Source: Citrobacter telavivensis (GTDB lineage Bacteria > Pseudomonadota > Gammaproteobacteria > Enterobacterales > Enterobacteriaceae). From it: a stretch of 64,000 nt of DNA. The translations under genes and the position numbers were made by a program. The stretch covers positions 496,001 to 560,000 of the forward strand of contig CP045205.1 in NCBI GenBank assembly GCA_009363175.1, in the 5' to 3' direction. Within the stretch, counting starts at the first letter, position 1, and the number at the start of each line of letters is the position of its first letter. This document shows positions 37,486-45,919 of this stretch, piece by piece. The notes below the pieces were generated by a model. That model did no database searches. It saw only the letters and a program-made list of their open reading frames with translations, and was not told the origin of the DNA.

Positions 37486-38213
37486 TGGACTTTTTCAGTA
37501 TTAACAACGTAATGGTCAACATTCCTCTCGGAGAGGGCGGGTACGCACTCTCATGGATTGAGGCGATCGGTACCGTTTTTGGTTTACTGTGTATCTGGTG
37601 CGCCAGCAGGGAAAAAATTATTAATTACCTGTTCGGCCTGATTAACGTCACCCTGTTTGCCGCAATCTTTTTCCAGATCCAACTGTATGCCAGTTTGCTG
37701 CTTCAGGTGTTCTTCTTTGCGGCGAATATCTACGGCTGGTATGCGTGGAGTCGCCAGAATGAGGAACAAGAGGCGGCGTTGAAGGTTCGCTGGCTTTCCC
37801 GGCAGCAAACGCTGGTGCTGGGCAGTGTCTGCATTGTCGCTATCCTGTTGATGACGTTGTTTATTGATCCGGTATTTGCGACGCTCACCCGGATCATGAT
37901 TGCGCTGTTGCACACCGTGGGGATGTCAGTGGCAATGCCTGAACTACAGCCGGATGCTTTCCCGTTCTGGGATTCTACTATGCTGGTGCTGTCGATTGCC
38001 GCAATGGTGTTAATGACCCGCAAGTATGTGGAAAACTGGTTGCTGTGGGTGCTCATTGATGTCATTAGCGTGGTGATTTATGCGGTTCAGGGCGTTTATG
38101 CCATGTCGCTTGAGTATGTTCTGCTGACAGCCATTGCGGTGATGGGTTCTTACAGCTGGATTCTGAGCGCGAAACGTAACGGCTATACGCCACTCGCTGC
38201 CAGCGCATCCTGA
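37485..38213 (+). CDS. pnuC: PnuC-family nicotinamide riboside transporter
   Basis: This membrane facilitator of 242 residues has about seven predicted helices and is clearly homologous to E. coli PnuC (239). It retains NIYGWYAWSR near residue 85 and MPELQPDAFPFWDS near 150, and it starts MDFFSINNVMVNIPLGEGGYALSWIEA. PnuC passes nicotinamide riboside across the inner membrane down a gradient that is maintained by intracellular conversion. ATG 37485 overlaps the phosphorylase stop by one base, with ATG 37482 as an alternative. E. coli pnuC lies elsewhere (with nadA), so this may be a second copy or a relative with a different nucleoside. Confidence 0.85.
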   Translation: MDFFSINNVMVNIPLGEGGYALSWIEAIGTVFGLLCIWCASREKIINYLFGLINVTLFAAIFFQIQLYASLLLQVFFFAANIYGWYAWSRQNEEQEAALKVRWLSRQQTLVLGSVCIVAILLMTLFIDPVFATLTRIMIALLHTVGMSVAMPELQPDAFPFWDSTMLVLSIAAMVLMTRKYVENWLLWVLIDVISVVIYAVQGVYAMSLEYVLLTAIAVMGSYSWILSAKRNGYTPLAASAS

Positions 38214-38225
38214 TTGATATTTTTC

Positions 38226-38408
38226 AGGCTGCCTGACAGGCAGCCTCAGACCGCTGACAAAGAAGGATAAAACGTGGTTTTTCCTTCTTTGTGGTTATCA
38301 GCCGAAAATCAATACATTGATTTTCCTGGTTTATAATTAGGTTATCTCTGCTTACCCGGTATCGGGATGAGGTTTGTCATCACTCTCAGGCTGCCTGACA
38401 GGCAGCCT
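38226..38408. repeat. Structured intergenic region with duplicated 21-bp palindrome upstream of rep
   Basis: Two identical 21-bp perfect palindromes (AGGCTGCCTG-A-CAGGCAGCCT) lie at 38226-38246 and 38388-38408. Between them is another strong hairpin, ACAAAGAAGGA (38257-38267) with TCCTTCTTTGT (38282-38292). The first palindrome starts 13 bases after the pnuC stop. The 261-base gap 38214-38474 must also contain the rep promoter. Confidence 0.85.
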
Positions 38409-38474
38409 GTTACTCCCTTGGCCTCGCTTTCTGCTACAATTCGTCCCCCGTTCGAAGATTGAGCACTTTTTCCT

Positions 38475-40496
38475 ATGCGTTTAAATCCCGGCCAACAACA
38501 AGCTGTCGAATTCGTCACCGGACCTTGCCTGGTGCTGGCGGGTGCGGGTTCCGGTAAGACTCGCGTTATCACCAATAAGATTGCTCACCTGATCCGTGGC
38601 TGCGGCTATCAGGCGCGGCACATTGCGGCTGTGACTTTTACCAACAAAGCGGCGCGTGAGATGAAAGAGCGTGTCGGACAGACGTTGGGGCGCAAAGAAG
38701 CGCGCGGGTTAATGATCTCCACTTTCCATACGCTGGGGCTGGAGGTGATTAAACGCGAATACGCCGCGCTGGGGATGAAATCGAATTTCTCGCTGTTTGA
38801 CGATACGGACCAGGTTGCGCTGCTAAAAGACCTGACGGAAGGGCTGATTGAAGACGACAAAGTTGTGCTGCAACAGCTGATATCGACAATCTCAAACTGG
38901 AAGAACGATCTCAAAACGCCGGCGCAGGCGGCAGCCAGTGCGAAAGGCGAACGCGATCGTATCTTCGCGCACTGCTACGGTCTGTACGATGCGCATATGA
39001 AAGCCTGTAACGTCCTCGACTTTGACGATCTGATTTTGCTGCCGACGTTGCTGCTACAGCGCAATGAAGAAGTGCGCGAGCGCTGGCAGAACAAGATTCG
39101 CTACCTGCTGGTGGATGAATATCAGGATACCAACACCAGTCAGTACGAGCTGGTGAAACTGCTGGTGGGAAACCGGGCGCGATTCACCGTCGTGGGTGAT
39201 GACGATCAGTCGATCTACTCCTGGCGCGGTGCGCGTCCGCAAAATCTGGTGCTGTTAAGTCAGGATTTCCCGGCGTTACAGGTGATCAAACTGGAGCAAA
39301 ACTACCGCTCTTCCGGGCGGATCCTGAAGGCGGCGAACATCCTCATTGCCAACAACCCTCACGTTTTTGAAAAGCGTCTCTTTTCCGAACTGGGATACGG
39401 CGCAGAGCTCAAAGTCCTGAGTGCGAATAATGAGGAACACGAAGCCGAGCGGGTGACCGGGGAGCTGATCGCCCATCACTTTGTGAATAAAACGGAATAT
39501 AAAGATTACGCCATTCTGTATCGTGGCAATCACCAGGCGCGGGTGTTTGAAAAATTCCTCATGCAGAACCGTATTCCATACAAAATCTCCGGCGGGACGT
39601 CGTTCTTCTCACGCCCGGAGATTAAAGATTTGCTGGCTTATCTACGGGTATTGACCAACCCGGATGATGACAGCGCGTTCCTGCGGATTGTGAATACGCC
39701 AAAACGTGAAATCGGCCCCGCCACGCTGCAAAAGCTGGGCGAATGGGCGATGACACGTAACAAAAGCCTGTTTACCGCCAGTTTTGATTTGGGATTGAGC
39801 CAGACGCTCACCGGGCGCGGCTATGACTCGCTCACCCGTTTTACCCACTGGCTGGGCGATGTTCAAAGGCTGGCTGAACGTGAGCCGATCGCCGCCGTCC
39901 GCGATCTCATCCACGGAATAGATTACGAATCCTGGCTTTATGAAACCTCCCCCAGCCCAAAAGCGGCTGAAATGCGTATGAAAAACGTCAACCAGCTGTT
40001 TAGCTGGATGACCGAAATGCTGGAAGGAAGCGAACTGGATGAGCCCATGACGCTCACTCAGGTTGTCACGCGTTTCACGCTGCGCGACATGATGGAGCGC
40101 GGCGAGAGTGAGGAAGAGCTGGACCAGGTGCAACTGATGACGCTGCACGCCTCGAAAGGGCTGGAGTTCCCGTATGTGTTTATGGTGGGAATGGAAGAAG
40201 GATTCCTGCCACACCAGAGCAGTATCGATGAAGACAACATCGACGAAGAGCGACGCCTGGCCTATGTTGGGATCACCCGTGCGCAGAAAGAGCTGATTTT
40301 TACGCTGTGTAAAGAGCGGCGTCAGTATGGTGAACTGGTGCGCCCGGAGCCGAGCCGCTTCCTGCTGGAGTTACCGCAGGACGATCTGATCTGGGAGCAG
40401 GAGCGTAAAGTGGTGAGCGCCGAAGAGCGAATGCAGAAAGGGCAAAGCCATTTGGCGAATCTGAAAGCCATGATGGCGGCAAAGCGCGGCCAATAA
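38475..40496 (+). CDS. rep: ATP-dependent DNA helicase Rep
   Basis: This 3'-5' superfamily 1 helicase assists replication forks through protein-DNA barriers and interacts with DnaB. It has 673 residues, exactly as in E. coli. Motif I is GAGSGKTRV near residue 24, motif II VDEYQDTN near 215, motif III GDDDQSIYSWRGA, motif V LMTLHASKGLEFPYVF and motif VI RRLAYVGITRA. It is on its own, with REP elements downstream. Confidence 0.98.
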   Translation: MRLNPGQQQAVEFVTGPCLVLAGAGSGKTRVITNKIAHLIRGCGYQARHIAAVTFTNKAAREMKERVGQTLGRKEARGLMISTFHTLGLEVIKREYAALGMKSNFSLFDDTDQVALLKDLTEGLIEDDKVVLQQLISTISNWKNDLKTPAQAAASAKGERDRIFAHCYGLYDAHMKACNVLDFDDLILLPTLLLQRNEEVRERWQNKIRYLLVDEYQDTNTSQYELVKLLVGNRARFTVVGDDDQSIYSWRGARPQNLVLLSQDFPALQVIKLEQNYRSSGRILKAANILIANNPHVFEKRLFSELGYGAELKVLSANNEEHEAERVTGELIAHHFVNKTEYKDYAILYRGNHQARVFEKFLMQNRIPYKISGGTSFFSRPEIKDLLAYLRVLTNPDDDSAFLRIVNTPKREIGPATLQKLGEWAMTRNKSLFTASFDLGLSQTLTGRGYDSLTRFTHWLGDVQRLAEREPIAAVRDLIHGIDYESWLYETSPSPKAAEMRMKNVNQLFSWMTEMLEGSELDEPMTLTQVVTRFTLRDMMERGESEEELDQVQLMTLHASKGLEFPYVFMVGMEEGFLPHQSSIDEDNIDEERRLAYVGITRAQKELIFTLCKERRQYGELVRPEPSRFLLELPQDDLIWEQERKVVSAEERMQKGQSHLANLKAMMAAKRGQ

Positions 40497-40501
40497 AATA
40501 A

Positions 40502-40604
40502 TGCCGGGTGGCGGCTTCGCCTTACCCGGCCTACAATTTATTTATATATCAAAGAATTGAAAAATCTCTCTGTAGGTCGGATAAGCGTAGCGCCATCCGA
40601 CATC
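40502..40604. repeat. REP pair between rep and gppA
   Basis: One REP unit is at 40502-40535 (TGCCGGGTGGCGGC...CGGCCTACA) and an inverted partner at 40571-40604 (TGTAGGTCGGATAAGCG...CATCCGACATCA), separated by an A/T-rich 35-base linker. Confidence 0.85.
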
Positions 40605-40623
40605 AGGTTTACCCGCCGCTTTC

Positions 40624-42105
40624 TTACTGTACTTCTAAAGGCCAGTGGACATAGCTCTGCCACTGGCTTTCTTGTTCAATCAACTCTTTCCCAAGCGGAT
40701 GCTGTTCCAGCCAGTCCGGCGGCAGCGTTAAGGCGAGAATTTCATTCGACGCCTGCAGCGTAATGGCCGGCACCAGATCGTCACGACGGCGGCTGGCAAA
40801 GATAATCGCCAGTCTGAGCAGACGGCAGAGATGCTCCGCCACGCGCGGCGGTACGGCGTTTTGCTGATGTAACGACGAGAGATCGACCGGGTTGGTCTGA
40901 TTTAACAGCAGCGTGGCGAGCAGTTTTTTCTGTGCAGGTGTGAAGCCCGGCAAATCCAGATTGCGAACCAGATAGGCGGCATGCGAAGGCGCTTGCTTGA
41001 AATCAACGCTCAGGCCTATCTCATGCAGTTGGCAGGCGCTGATCAGCAGTTCGCGACTGATCGGCTCAAGATGCCACTCATTTTCTACCTGATCGAGAAA
41101 ACTCACCGCCAGATTCGCGACGCGATGCGCCTGTTCGGTATCTACCATAAACCGGCGTTGAATGTTACGCAGCGTGCGGCTGCGAATATCCTGATCCACT
41201 GCGAGATGCAGCATTCCGTAGACCAGTCCTTCGCGCAACGCCCCACCGGCCAGGGTCATGCATTGAATATTAAGTTCGGTGAAGATCGCGATCAGAATGG
41301 CCAACCCGCTGGGGAACACCAGCGCGCGTTCCAGAGTTAACCCTTCAATTTCCAGCTCTTCCAGACGGCCACAGTGAATGGCTCGCTGTTTCAACTGCTG
41401 CAATTTTGCCAGCGTGATGCGCTCATCCATCCCCTGCGCCATCATGATTTCCTGCAACGCCTGAACGGTACCGGAGGCTCCGACGCAGACTTTCCAGCCA
41501 TGATAGCGAAGTTCATCGGCAACCGGACGCAGCACATCTCGCGCGGCTTTTTCCGCTTCGTCGAAATTTTCTTGCGCCAGATTGCGATCGGTAAAGTAGC
41601 GTTCAAGCCAGGTGACACAGCCCATCGACAGGCTGAACAACGAGGTGGTTTGTGCGCCTGTTCCGGTGACCAGTTCGGTGCTGGCACCGCCAATATCGAC
41701 GACCAGACGCTGATCCGCTCCGCCAGTGGTGTGCGCCACGCCCTGATAAATCAGGCGCGCTTCTTCTTCACCGCTGATGACCTGAACCGAACAACCGAGG
41801 ATTTCCTGCGCTTTAGCGATAAACTCGCTGGCATTCACTGCGATACGCAAGGTTGCCGTGGCGACCACGCGGATTTGAGGCTGTGGAATATCCTGAAGGC
41901 GCTCAGCGAACAGACGCAGGCATTGCCAACCGCGCTCCATTGCATCAGCAGAAAGGACATTGTTACTGTTCAGACCGGCGGCCAGACGCACTTTGCGTTT
42001 AATGCGCGTGAGCGTCTGGATACTGCCCGCTACCTCGCGTACTACCAGCATATGAAAACTATTGGAACCGAGATCAATGGCTGCGTACAACGAGGTAGAG
42101 TTCAT
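40624..42105 (-). CDS. gppA: Guanosine-5'-triphosphate,3'-diphosphate pyrophosphatase GppA
   Basis: This enzyme hydrolyses pppGpp to ppGpp and also acts as an exopolyphosphatase. It has 493 residues. The actin-like ATPase fold gives DLGSNSFHMLVV near residue 12 and VVDIGGASTELV near 145. An HD-like C-terminal region contains LISACQLHEIGLS. The frame opens three codons earlier at 42114, but AAGGA is correctly spaced only for the ATG at 42105. It lies downstream of rhlB on the same strand. Confidence 0.96.
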   Translation of the reverse strand: MNSTSLYAAIDLGSNSFHMLVVREVAGSIQTLTRIKRKVRLAAGLNSNNVLSADAMERGWQCLRLFAERLQDIPQPQIRVVATATLRIAVNASEFIAKAQEILGCSVQVISGEEEARLIYQGVAHTTGGADQRLVVDIGGASTELVTGTGAQTTSLFSLSMGCVTWLERYFTDRNLAQENFDEAEKAARDVLRPVADELRYHGWKVCVGASGTVQALQEIMMAQGMDERITLAKLQQLKQRAIHCGRLEELEIEGLTLERALVFPSGLAILIAIFTELNIQCMTLAGGALREGLVYGMLHLAVDQDIRSRTLRNIQRRFMVDTEQAHRVANLAVSFLDQVENEWHLEPISRELLISACQLHEIGLSVDFKQAPSHAAYLVRNLDLPGFTPAQKKLLATLLLNQTNPVDLSSLHQQNAVPPRVAEHLCRLLRLAIIFASRRRDDLVPAITLQASNEILALTLPPDWLEQHPLGKELIEQESQWQSYVHWPLEVQ

Positions 42106-42241
42106 ACACTTCATCCTTCAACCTGTATCTGTGTTGGCTGCATTCTCTCACCCGAATCACTGACTAAAGTAAGCTCATCGTGATGCGTTTTCTTGCCGCC
42201 TTGATACAGGCTGAATAATTTTGTGTATGGCATAACTTTTC

Positions 42242-43510
42242 TTAACCTGAGCGACGACGATTACGCGGGGCTCCGCCAGAGCGACGCGGGCCATTGCCAG
42301 GACGCGTGCGCGTCAGGCGCAGCGGCTTCGGCAGGTTGTTCATCAACGCATCCGGATTATATTTACTCACCGGAATTGAGTGACCAATGTAGGTTTCAAT
42401 TGCGGGCAGGTTCAGGGCGTACTCTTCACAGGCCAGGCTGATGGAGTGACCGCTTGCGCCAGCACGGCCCGTACGACCAATACGGTGTACGTAGTCTTCG
42501 CAATCGTCCGGCAGATCGTAGTTAAAGACGTGCGTGACGGCAGGAATGTGCAGGCCGCGCGCGGCGACGTCGGTCGCTACCAGAATATCCAGATCGCCAC
42601 GGGTGAATTCGTCGAGGATACGCAGACGTTTTTTCTGCGCTACGTCGCCAGTCAGCAAGCCGACGCGATGACCGTCAGCGGCAAGGCTACCCCAGATATC
42701 TTCGCAACGGTGTTTGGTGTTCGCGAAGACGATGGCGCGATCCGGCCACTCTTCTTCGATCAGCGTTTGCAGTAAGCGCATTTTCTCTTCGTTAGACGGA
42801 TAGAAAAGCTCTTCTTTAATACGGTGACCCGTTTTTTGTTCCGGCTCGACTTCAACGTATTCGGCGTTGTTCATTTGTTCGAACGCCAGTTCACGCACGC
42901 GGTAAGAAAGGGTGGCAGAGAACAACATGTTCAGGCGCTGGTTGGCCGGCGGCATGCGGCGGAACAGCCAGCGGATATCTTTAATAAAGCCCAGATCGTA
43001 CATGCGATCGGCTTCATCGAGGACCACCACCTGGATGGCGCCCAGATTGATGTGATTCTGTTTCGCGTAGTCGATCAGACGACCCGTGGTGCCGATTAAA
43101 ATATCGACGCCGCTTTCCAGCACTTTCAGCTGTTTGTCGTAACCGTCACCGCCGTAAGCGAGGCCCAGCTTCAGACCGGTCGTCTGTGCCAGCGGCTCGG
43201 CATCGGCGTGGATCTGCACGGCTAACTCACGCGTCGGCGCCATAATTAAGGCACGTGGCTGGTTCACCTTGCGATCGTCAATCGCGGGATGAGAGAGAAG
43301 ATAATGAAACGTTGACGTCAGGAACGCCATCGTTTTTCCGGTACCGGTTTGCGCCTGCCCTGCAACATCGCGACCAGCCAGCGTAAGCGGCAGTGCGAGG
43401 GCCTGAATGGGCGTGCAGTTATGAAAGCCTTTATTTTCAAGGGCTTCAATAACCTTTGGGTGCAGGGCGAAGTCGGAAAACTTCTGTTCTGTTAAATGTG
43501 TTTTGCTCAT
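42242..43510 (-). CDS. rhlB: ATP-dependent RNA helicase RhlB
   Basis: This DEAD-box helicase of the RNA degradosome is bound by RNase E. It has 422 residues. In order: Q motif (HPKVIEALENKGFHNCTPIQ), Walker A AQTGTGKTMAFL, PTRELAVQ, DEAD (VVLDEADRMYDLGF), SAT, and VATDVAARGLHIPAV, HRIGRTGRAG. The C-terminal tail is Arg/Gly-rich (RTRPGNGPRRSGGAPRNRRRSG), likely RNA-binding. It is divergent from trxA. Confidence 0.97.
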   Translation of the reverse strand: MSKTHLTEQKFSDFALHPKVIEALENKGFHNCTPIQALALPLTLAGRDVAGQAQTGTGKTMAFLTSTFHYLLSHPAIDDRKVNQPRALIMAPTRELAVQIHADAEPLAQTTGLKLGLAYGGDGYDKQLKVLESGVDILIGTTGRLIDYAKQNHINLGAIQVVVLDEADRMYDLGFIKDIRWLFRRMPPANQRLNMLFSATLSYRVRELAFEQMNNAEYVEVEPEQKTGHRIKEELFYPSNEEKMRLLQTLIEEEWPDRAIVFANTKHRCEDIWGSLAADGHRVGLLTGDVAQKKRLRILDEFTRGDLDILVATDVAARGLHIPAVTHVFNYDLPDDCEDYVHRIGRTGRAGASGHSISLACEEYALNLPAIETYIGHSIPVSKYNPDALMNNLPKPLRLTRTRPGNGPRRSGGAPRNRRRSG

Positions 43511-43589
43511 AGTGTGGTAGAATATCAGCTTACTATTGCTTTACGAAAGCGTATCCGGTGAAATAAAGTCAACCTTTAGTTGGTTAATG

Positions 43590-43718
43590 CTATACACAAA
43601 TCATTCATGATGCGTCGAGGCGGCAAGCAAATGCGTCCACAGGAGCGTACAGAGTACGTGACTGGGGCGATGAGCGAAGCCAACAAAGAGGCCGCTTGAA
43701 GGATGATGTTGTATATAC
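43590..43718. repeat. ERIC-like palindromic repeat between rhlB and trxA
   Basis: This ~129-bp element has imperfect terminal inverted repeats (TATACACAAATCATTCA versus TGAAGGATGATGTTGTATA) and an ERIC-like core (AGGCGGCAAG, GTGACTGGGG, GAGCGAAGCCAAC). It is diverged from the consensus, unlike the ilvE-ilvD copy. It ends 32 bases before the trxA start, so it lies within or near the trxA promoter/leader region. Confidence 0.75.
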
Positions 43719-43750
43719 CAACACACCAGGCTTTTTCCTGTGGAGTTTAT

Positions 43751-44080
43751 ATGAGCGATAAAATTATTCACCTGACTGACGACAGTTTTGACACGGATGT
43801 ACTCAAAGCGGACGGGGCGATCCTCGTTGATTTCTGGGCAGAGTGGTGCGGACCGTGCAAAATGATCGCCCCGATTCTGGATGAAATCGCTGACGAATAT
43901 CAGGGTAAATTGACGGTTGCTAAACTGAACATTGACCAAAACCCAGGCACCGCGCCGAAGTATGGTATCCGTGGCATCCCGACCCTGCTGCTGTTTAAAA
44001 ACGGTGAAGTTGCAGCAACCAAAGTGGGCGCACTGTCCAAAGGTCAGTTGAAAGAGTTCCTCGACGCTAACCTGGCGTAA
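43751..44080 (+). CDS. trxA: Thioredoxin 1 TrxA
   Basis: This 109-residue redox protein is essentially identical to E. coli thioredoxin, with active site [10 protein letters not shown] and the cis-proline loop [11 protein letters not shown]. It reduces ribonucleotide reductase, PAPS reductase and disulfides in the cytoplasm. The frame opens at 43703, but the ATG at 43751 gives the mature [13 protein letters not shown] start. Confidence 0.98.
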
Positions 44081-44094
44081 GCCGGACGTCTCAT

Positions 44095-44148
44095 GTTCGG
44101 GCGACCAGGATCCTAAATGATTCGGATGACTGGACGCCCGACGTGAGT
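44095..44148 (+). other. Large imperfect hairpin after trxA
   Basis: TCGGGCG...ACCAG pairs with CTGG...CGCCCGA around a CCTAAATGATTCGG loop. There is no T-run, so it is more likely a 3'-protective structure than a strong terminator. Confidence 0.5.
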
Positions 44149-44163
44149 CGTGCTAAGTTAGTG

Positions 44164-44192
44164 TTGACTTCGAATTAAACATACCTTATTTA
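44164..44192 (+). promoter_or_regulatory. Candidate rho promoter
   Basis: A good -35 box TTGACT (44164-44169) has a weak -10-like TATTTA 17 bases on. It lies about 230-255 bases upstream of rho, where the E. coli promoter that makes the long autoregulated rho leader is found. Confidence 0.45.
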
Positions 44193-44235
44193 AGTTTGAA
44201 TCTTGATAACTCCAATACTTCCCGTTTTTTCTCGC

Positions 44236-44334
44236 ACGAGAAGTGGACAGATTCCTGGCTTATCATTCAATCCGTCTTGTCGTTTCAGTTCTGCGTACTT
44301 TCCTGTGACCAGACAGCGAACAGACATGAGTTGA
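44236..44334 (+). pseudogene. rhoL: rhoL leader ORF with ACG in place of ATG
   Basis: The rho leader region keeps the E. coli rhoL frame (S-F-N-P-S-C-R-F-S-S-A-Y-F-P-V-T-R-Q-R-T-D-M-S-stop), but the codon aligned with the E. coli ATG is ACG. No in-frame ATG precedes it; a TTG at 44203 is the only nearby alternative start. Either rhoL is untranslated here, or it uses a non-standard start. Conservation of the rest may reflect its RNA role in Rho autoregulation. The 44081-44421 gap is otherwise leader. Confidence 0.6.
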
Positions 44335-44421
44335 TGGCCGCAAACAGGCATGGATGACCCTGCCATACCATTCACAACATTAAGTTCGAGATTTACCCCA
44401 AGTTTAAGAACTCACACCACT

Positions 44422-45681
44422 ATGAATCTTACCGAATTAAAGAATACGCCGGTTTCTGAGCTGATCACTCTCGGCGAAAATATGGGGCTGGAAAACCTGG
44501 CTCGTATGCGTAAGCAGGACATTATTTTTGCCATCCTGAAGCAGCACGCAAAGAGTGGCGAAGATATCTTTGGTGACGGTGTGCTGGAGATATTGCAGGA
44601 TGGATTTGGTTTCCTCCGTTCTGCAGACAGCTCCTATCTCGCCGGTCCTGATGACATCTACGTTTCCCCCAGCCAAATCCGCCGTTTCAACCTCCGCACT
44701 GGTGATACCATTTCTGGTAAGATTCGCCCGCCAAAAGAAGGCGAACGCTACTTTGCGCTGCTGAAAGTTAACGAAGTTAACTATGACAAACCGGAAAACG
44801 CCCGTAACAAAATTCTCTTCGAAAACTTAACCCCGCTGCACGCAAACTCTCGTCTGCGTATGGAACGTGGTAACGGTTCTACTGAAGACTTAACGGCGCG
44901 CGTTCTGGATCTGGCTTCGCCAATCGGTCGTGGTCAGCGTGGTCTGATCGTCGCACCGCCGAAAGCCGGTAAAACCATGCTGCTGCAAAACATTGCGCAG
45001 AGCATCGCTTACAACCACCCAGACTGTGTGCTGATGGTGCTGCTTATCGACGAACGTCCGGAAGAAGTGACCGAGATGCAGCGTCTGGTGAAAGGTGAAG
45101 TTGTTGCTTCTACCTTTGACGAACCGGCATCCCGTCACGTTCAGGTTGCGGAAATGGTTATCGAGAAAGCGAAACGTCTGGTTGAACATAAAAAAGACGT
45201 TATCATTCTGCTCGACTCCATCACCCGTCTGGCGCGCGCTTACAACACCGTGGTTCCGGCTTCCGGTAAAGTGCTGACCGGTGGTGTGGACGCTAACGCC
45301 CTGCATCGTCCGAAGCGTTTCTTCGGTGCGGCACGTAACGTGGAAGAGGGCGGCAGCCTGACCATCATCGCCACGGCGCTGATCGATACCGGTTCTAAGA
45401 TGGATGAAGTTATCTACGAAGAGTTTAAAGGCACCGGTAACATGGAGCTGCACCTCTCTCGTAAGATTGCTGAAAAACGCGTCTTCCCGGCTATCGACTA
45501 CAACCGTTCCGGTACCCGTAAAGAAGAGCTGCTCACCACTCAGGAAGAGCTGCAGAAAATGTGGATCCTGCGTAAGATTATTCACCCGATGGGCGAAATC
45601 GACGCAATGGAATTCCTCATTAATAAACTGGCGATGACCAAGACTAACGACGACTTCTTCGACATGATGAAGCGCTCGTAA
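44422..45681 (+). CDS. rho: Transcription termination factor Rho
   Basis: This hexameric RNA-dependent ATPase/translocase ends transcription. It has 419 residues, identical in length to E. coli. The N-terminal helical and cold-shock RNA-binding domain (residues 1-130, GDGVLEILQDGFGFLRS), Walker A GPPKAGKTMLLQ-type (APPKAGKTML near 176), and the Q-loop/R-loop (LTGGVDANAL) are intact. The frame opens at 44350, but MNLTELKNTPVSELI at 44422 is the family start. Rho represses its own expression through premature termination in the leader. Confidence 0.98.
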   Translation: MNLTELKNTPVSELITLGENMGLENLARMRKQDIIFAILKQHAKSGEDIFGDGVLEILQDGFGFLRSADSSYLAGPDDIYVSPSQIRRFNLRTGDTISGKIRPPKEGERYFALLKVNEVNYDKPENARNKILFENLTPLHANSRLRMERGNGSTEDLTARVLDLASPIGRGQRGLIVAPPKAGKTMLLQNIAQSIAYNHPDCVLMVLLIDERPEEVTEMQRLVKGEVVASTFDEPASRHVQVAEMVIEKAKRLVEHKKDVIILLDSITRLARAYNTVVPASGKVLTGGVDANALHRPKRFFGAARNVEEGGSLTIIATALIDTGSKMDEVIYEEFKGTGNMELHLSRKIAEKRVFPAIDYNRSGTRKEELLTTQEELQKMWILRKIIHPMGEIDAMEFLINKLAMTKTNDDFFDMMKRS

Positions 45682-45696
45682 ACTCGCTCTCAGCCG

Positions 45697-45731
45697 AAAA
45701 CGCCACGTTTTTACGTGGCGTTTTGCTTTTA
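45697..45731 (+). terminator. Terminator after rho
   Basis: AAAACGCCACGT and ACGTGGCGTTTT form a 12-bp stem with a TTTT loop, followed by a T-rich tract. The 45732-45919 stretch upstream of wecA contains a further weak hairpin (GACGGT/ACCGTC, 45837-45874) and should hold the wec promoter. Confidence 0.88.
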
Positions 45732-45919
45732 TGTCTGTAATCTTAACGACAAGCAAACAAATAATGGGTTATCACCCCCCGTCGCGTGCACGTCAGTCAT
45801 CAAGTGCGACGCATGGTTAATAATTATACAAAACAGACGGTTCGGGATGGAGTTTCCCTTCTGAATACAGACCGTCGTGGTTATACTTCTGCTAATAATT
45901 TTCTCTGAGAGCACGCATT

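Noticed and set aside
38226..38408. Short CRISPR-like arrangement (repeated palindrome)
   Set aside because: There are only two copies with a 141-base interval containing its own hairpin, and no array spacing; not a CRISPR. No cas genes are present.
41374..42183. 269-residue plus-strand ORF opposite gppA
   Set aside because: It is antisense to a full-length, motif-complete gppA and has no start signal or domain.
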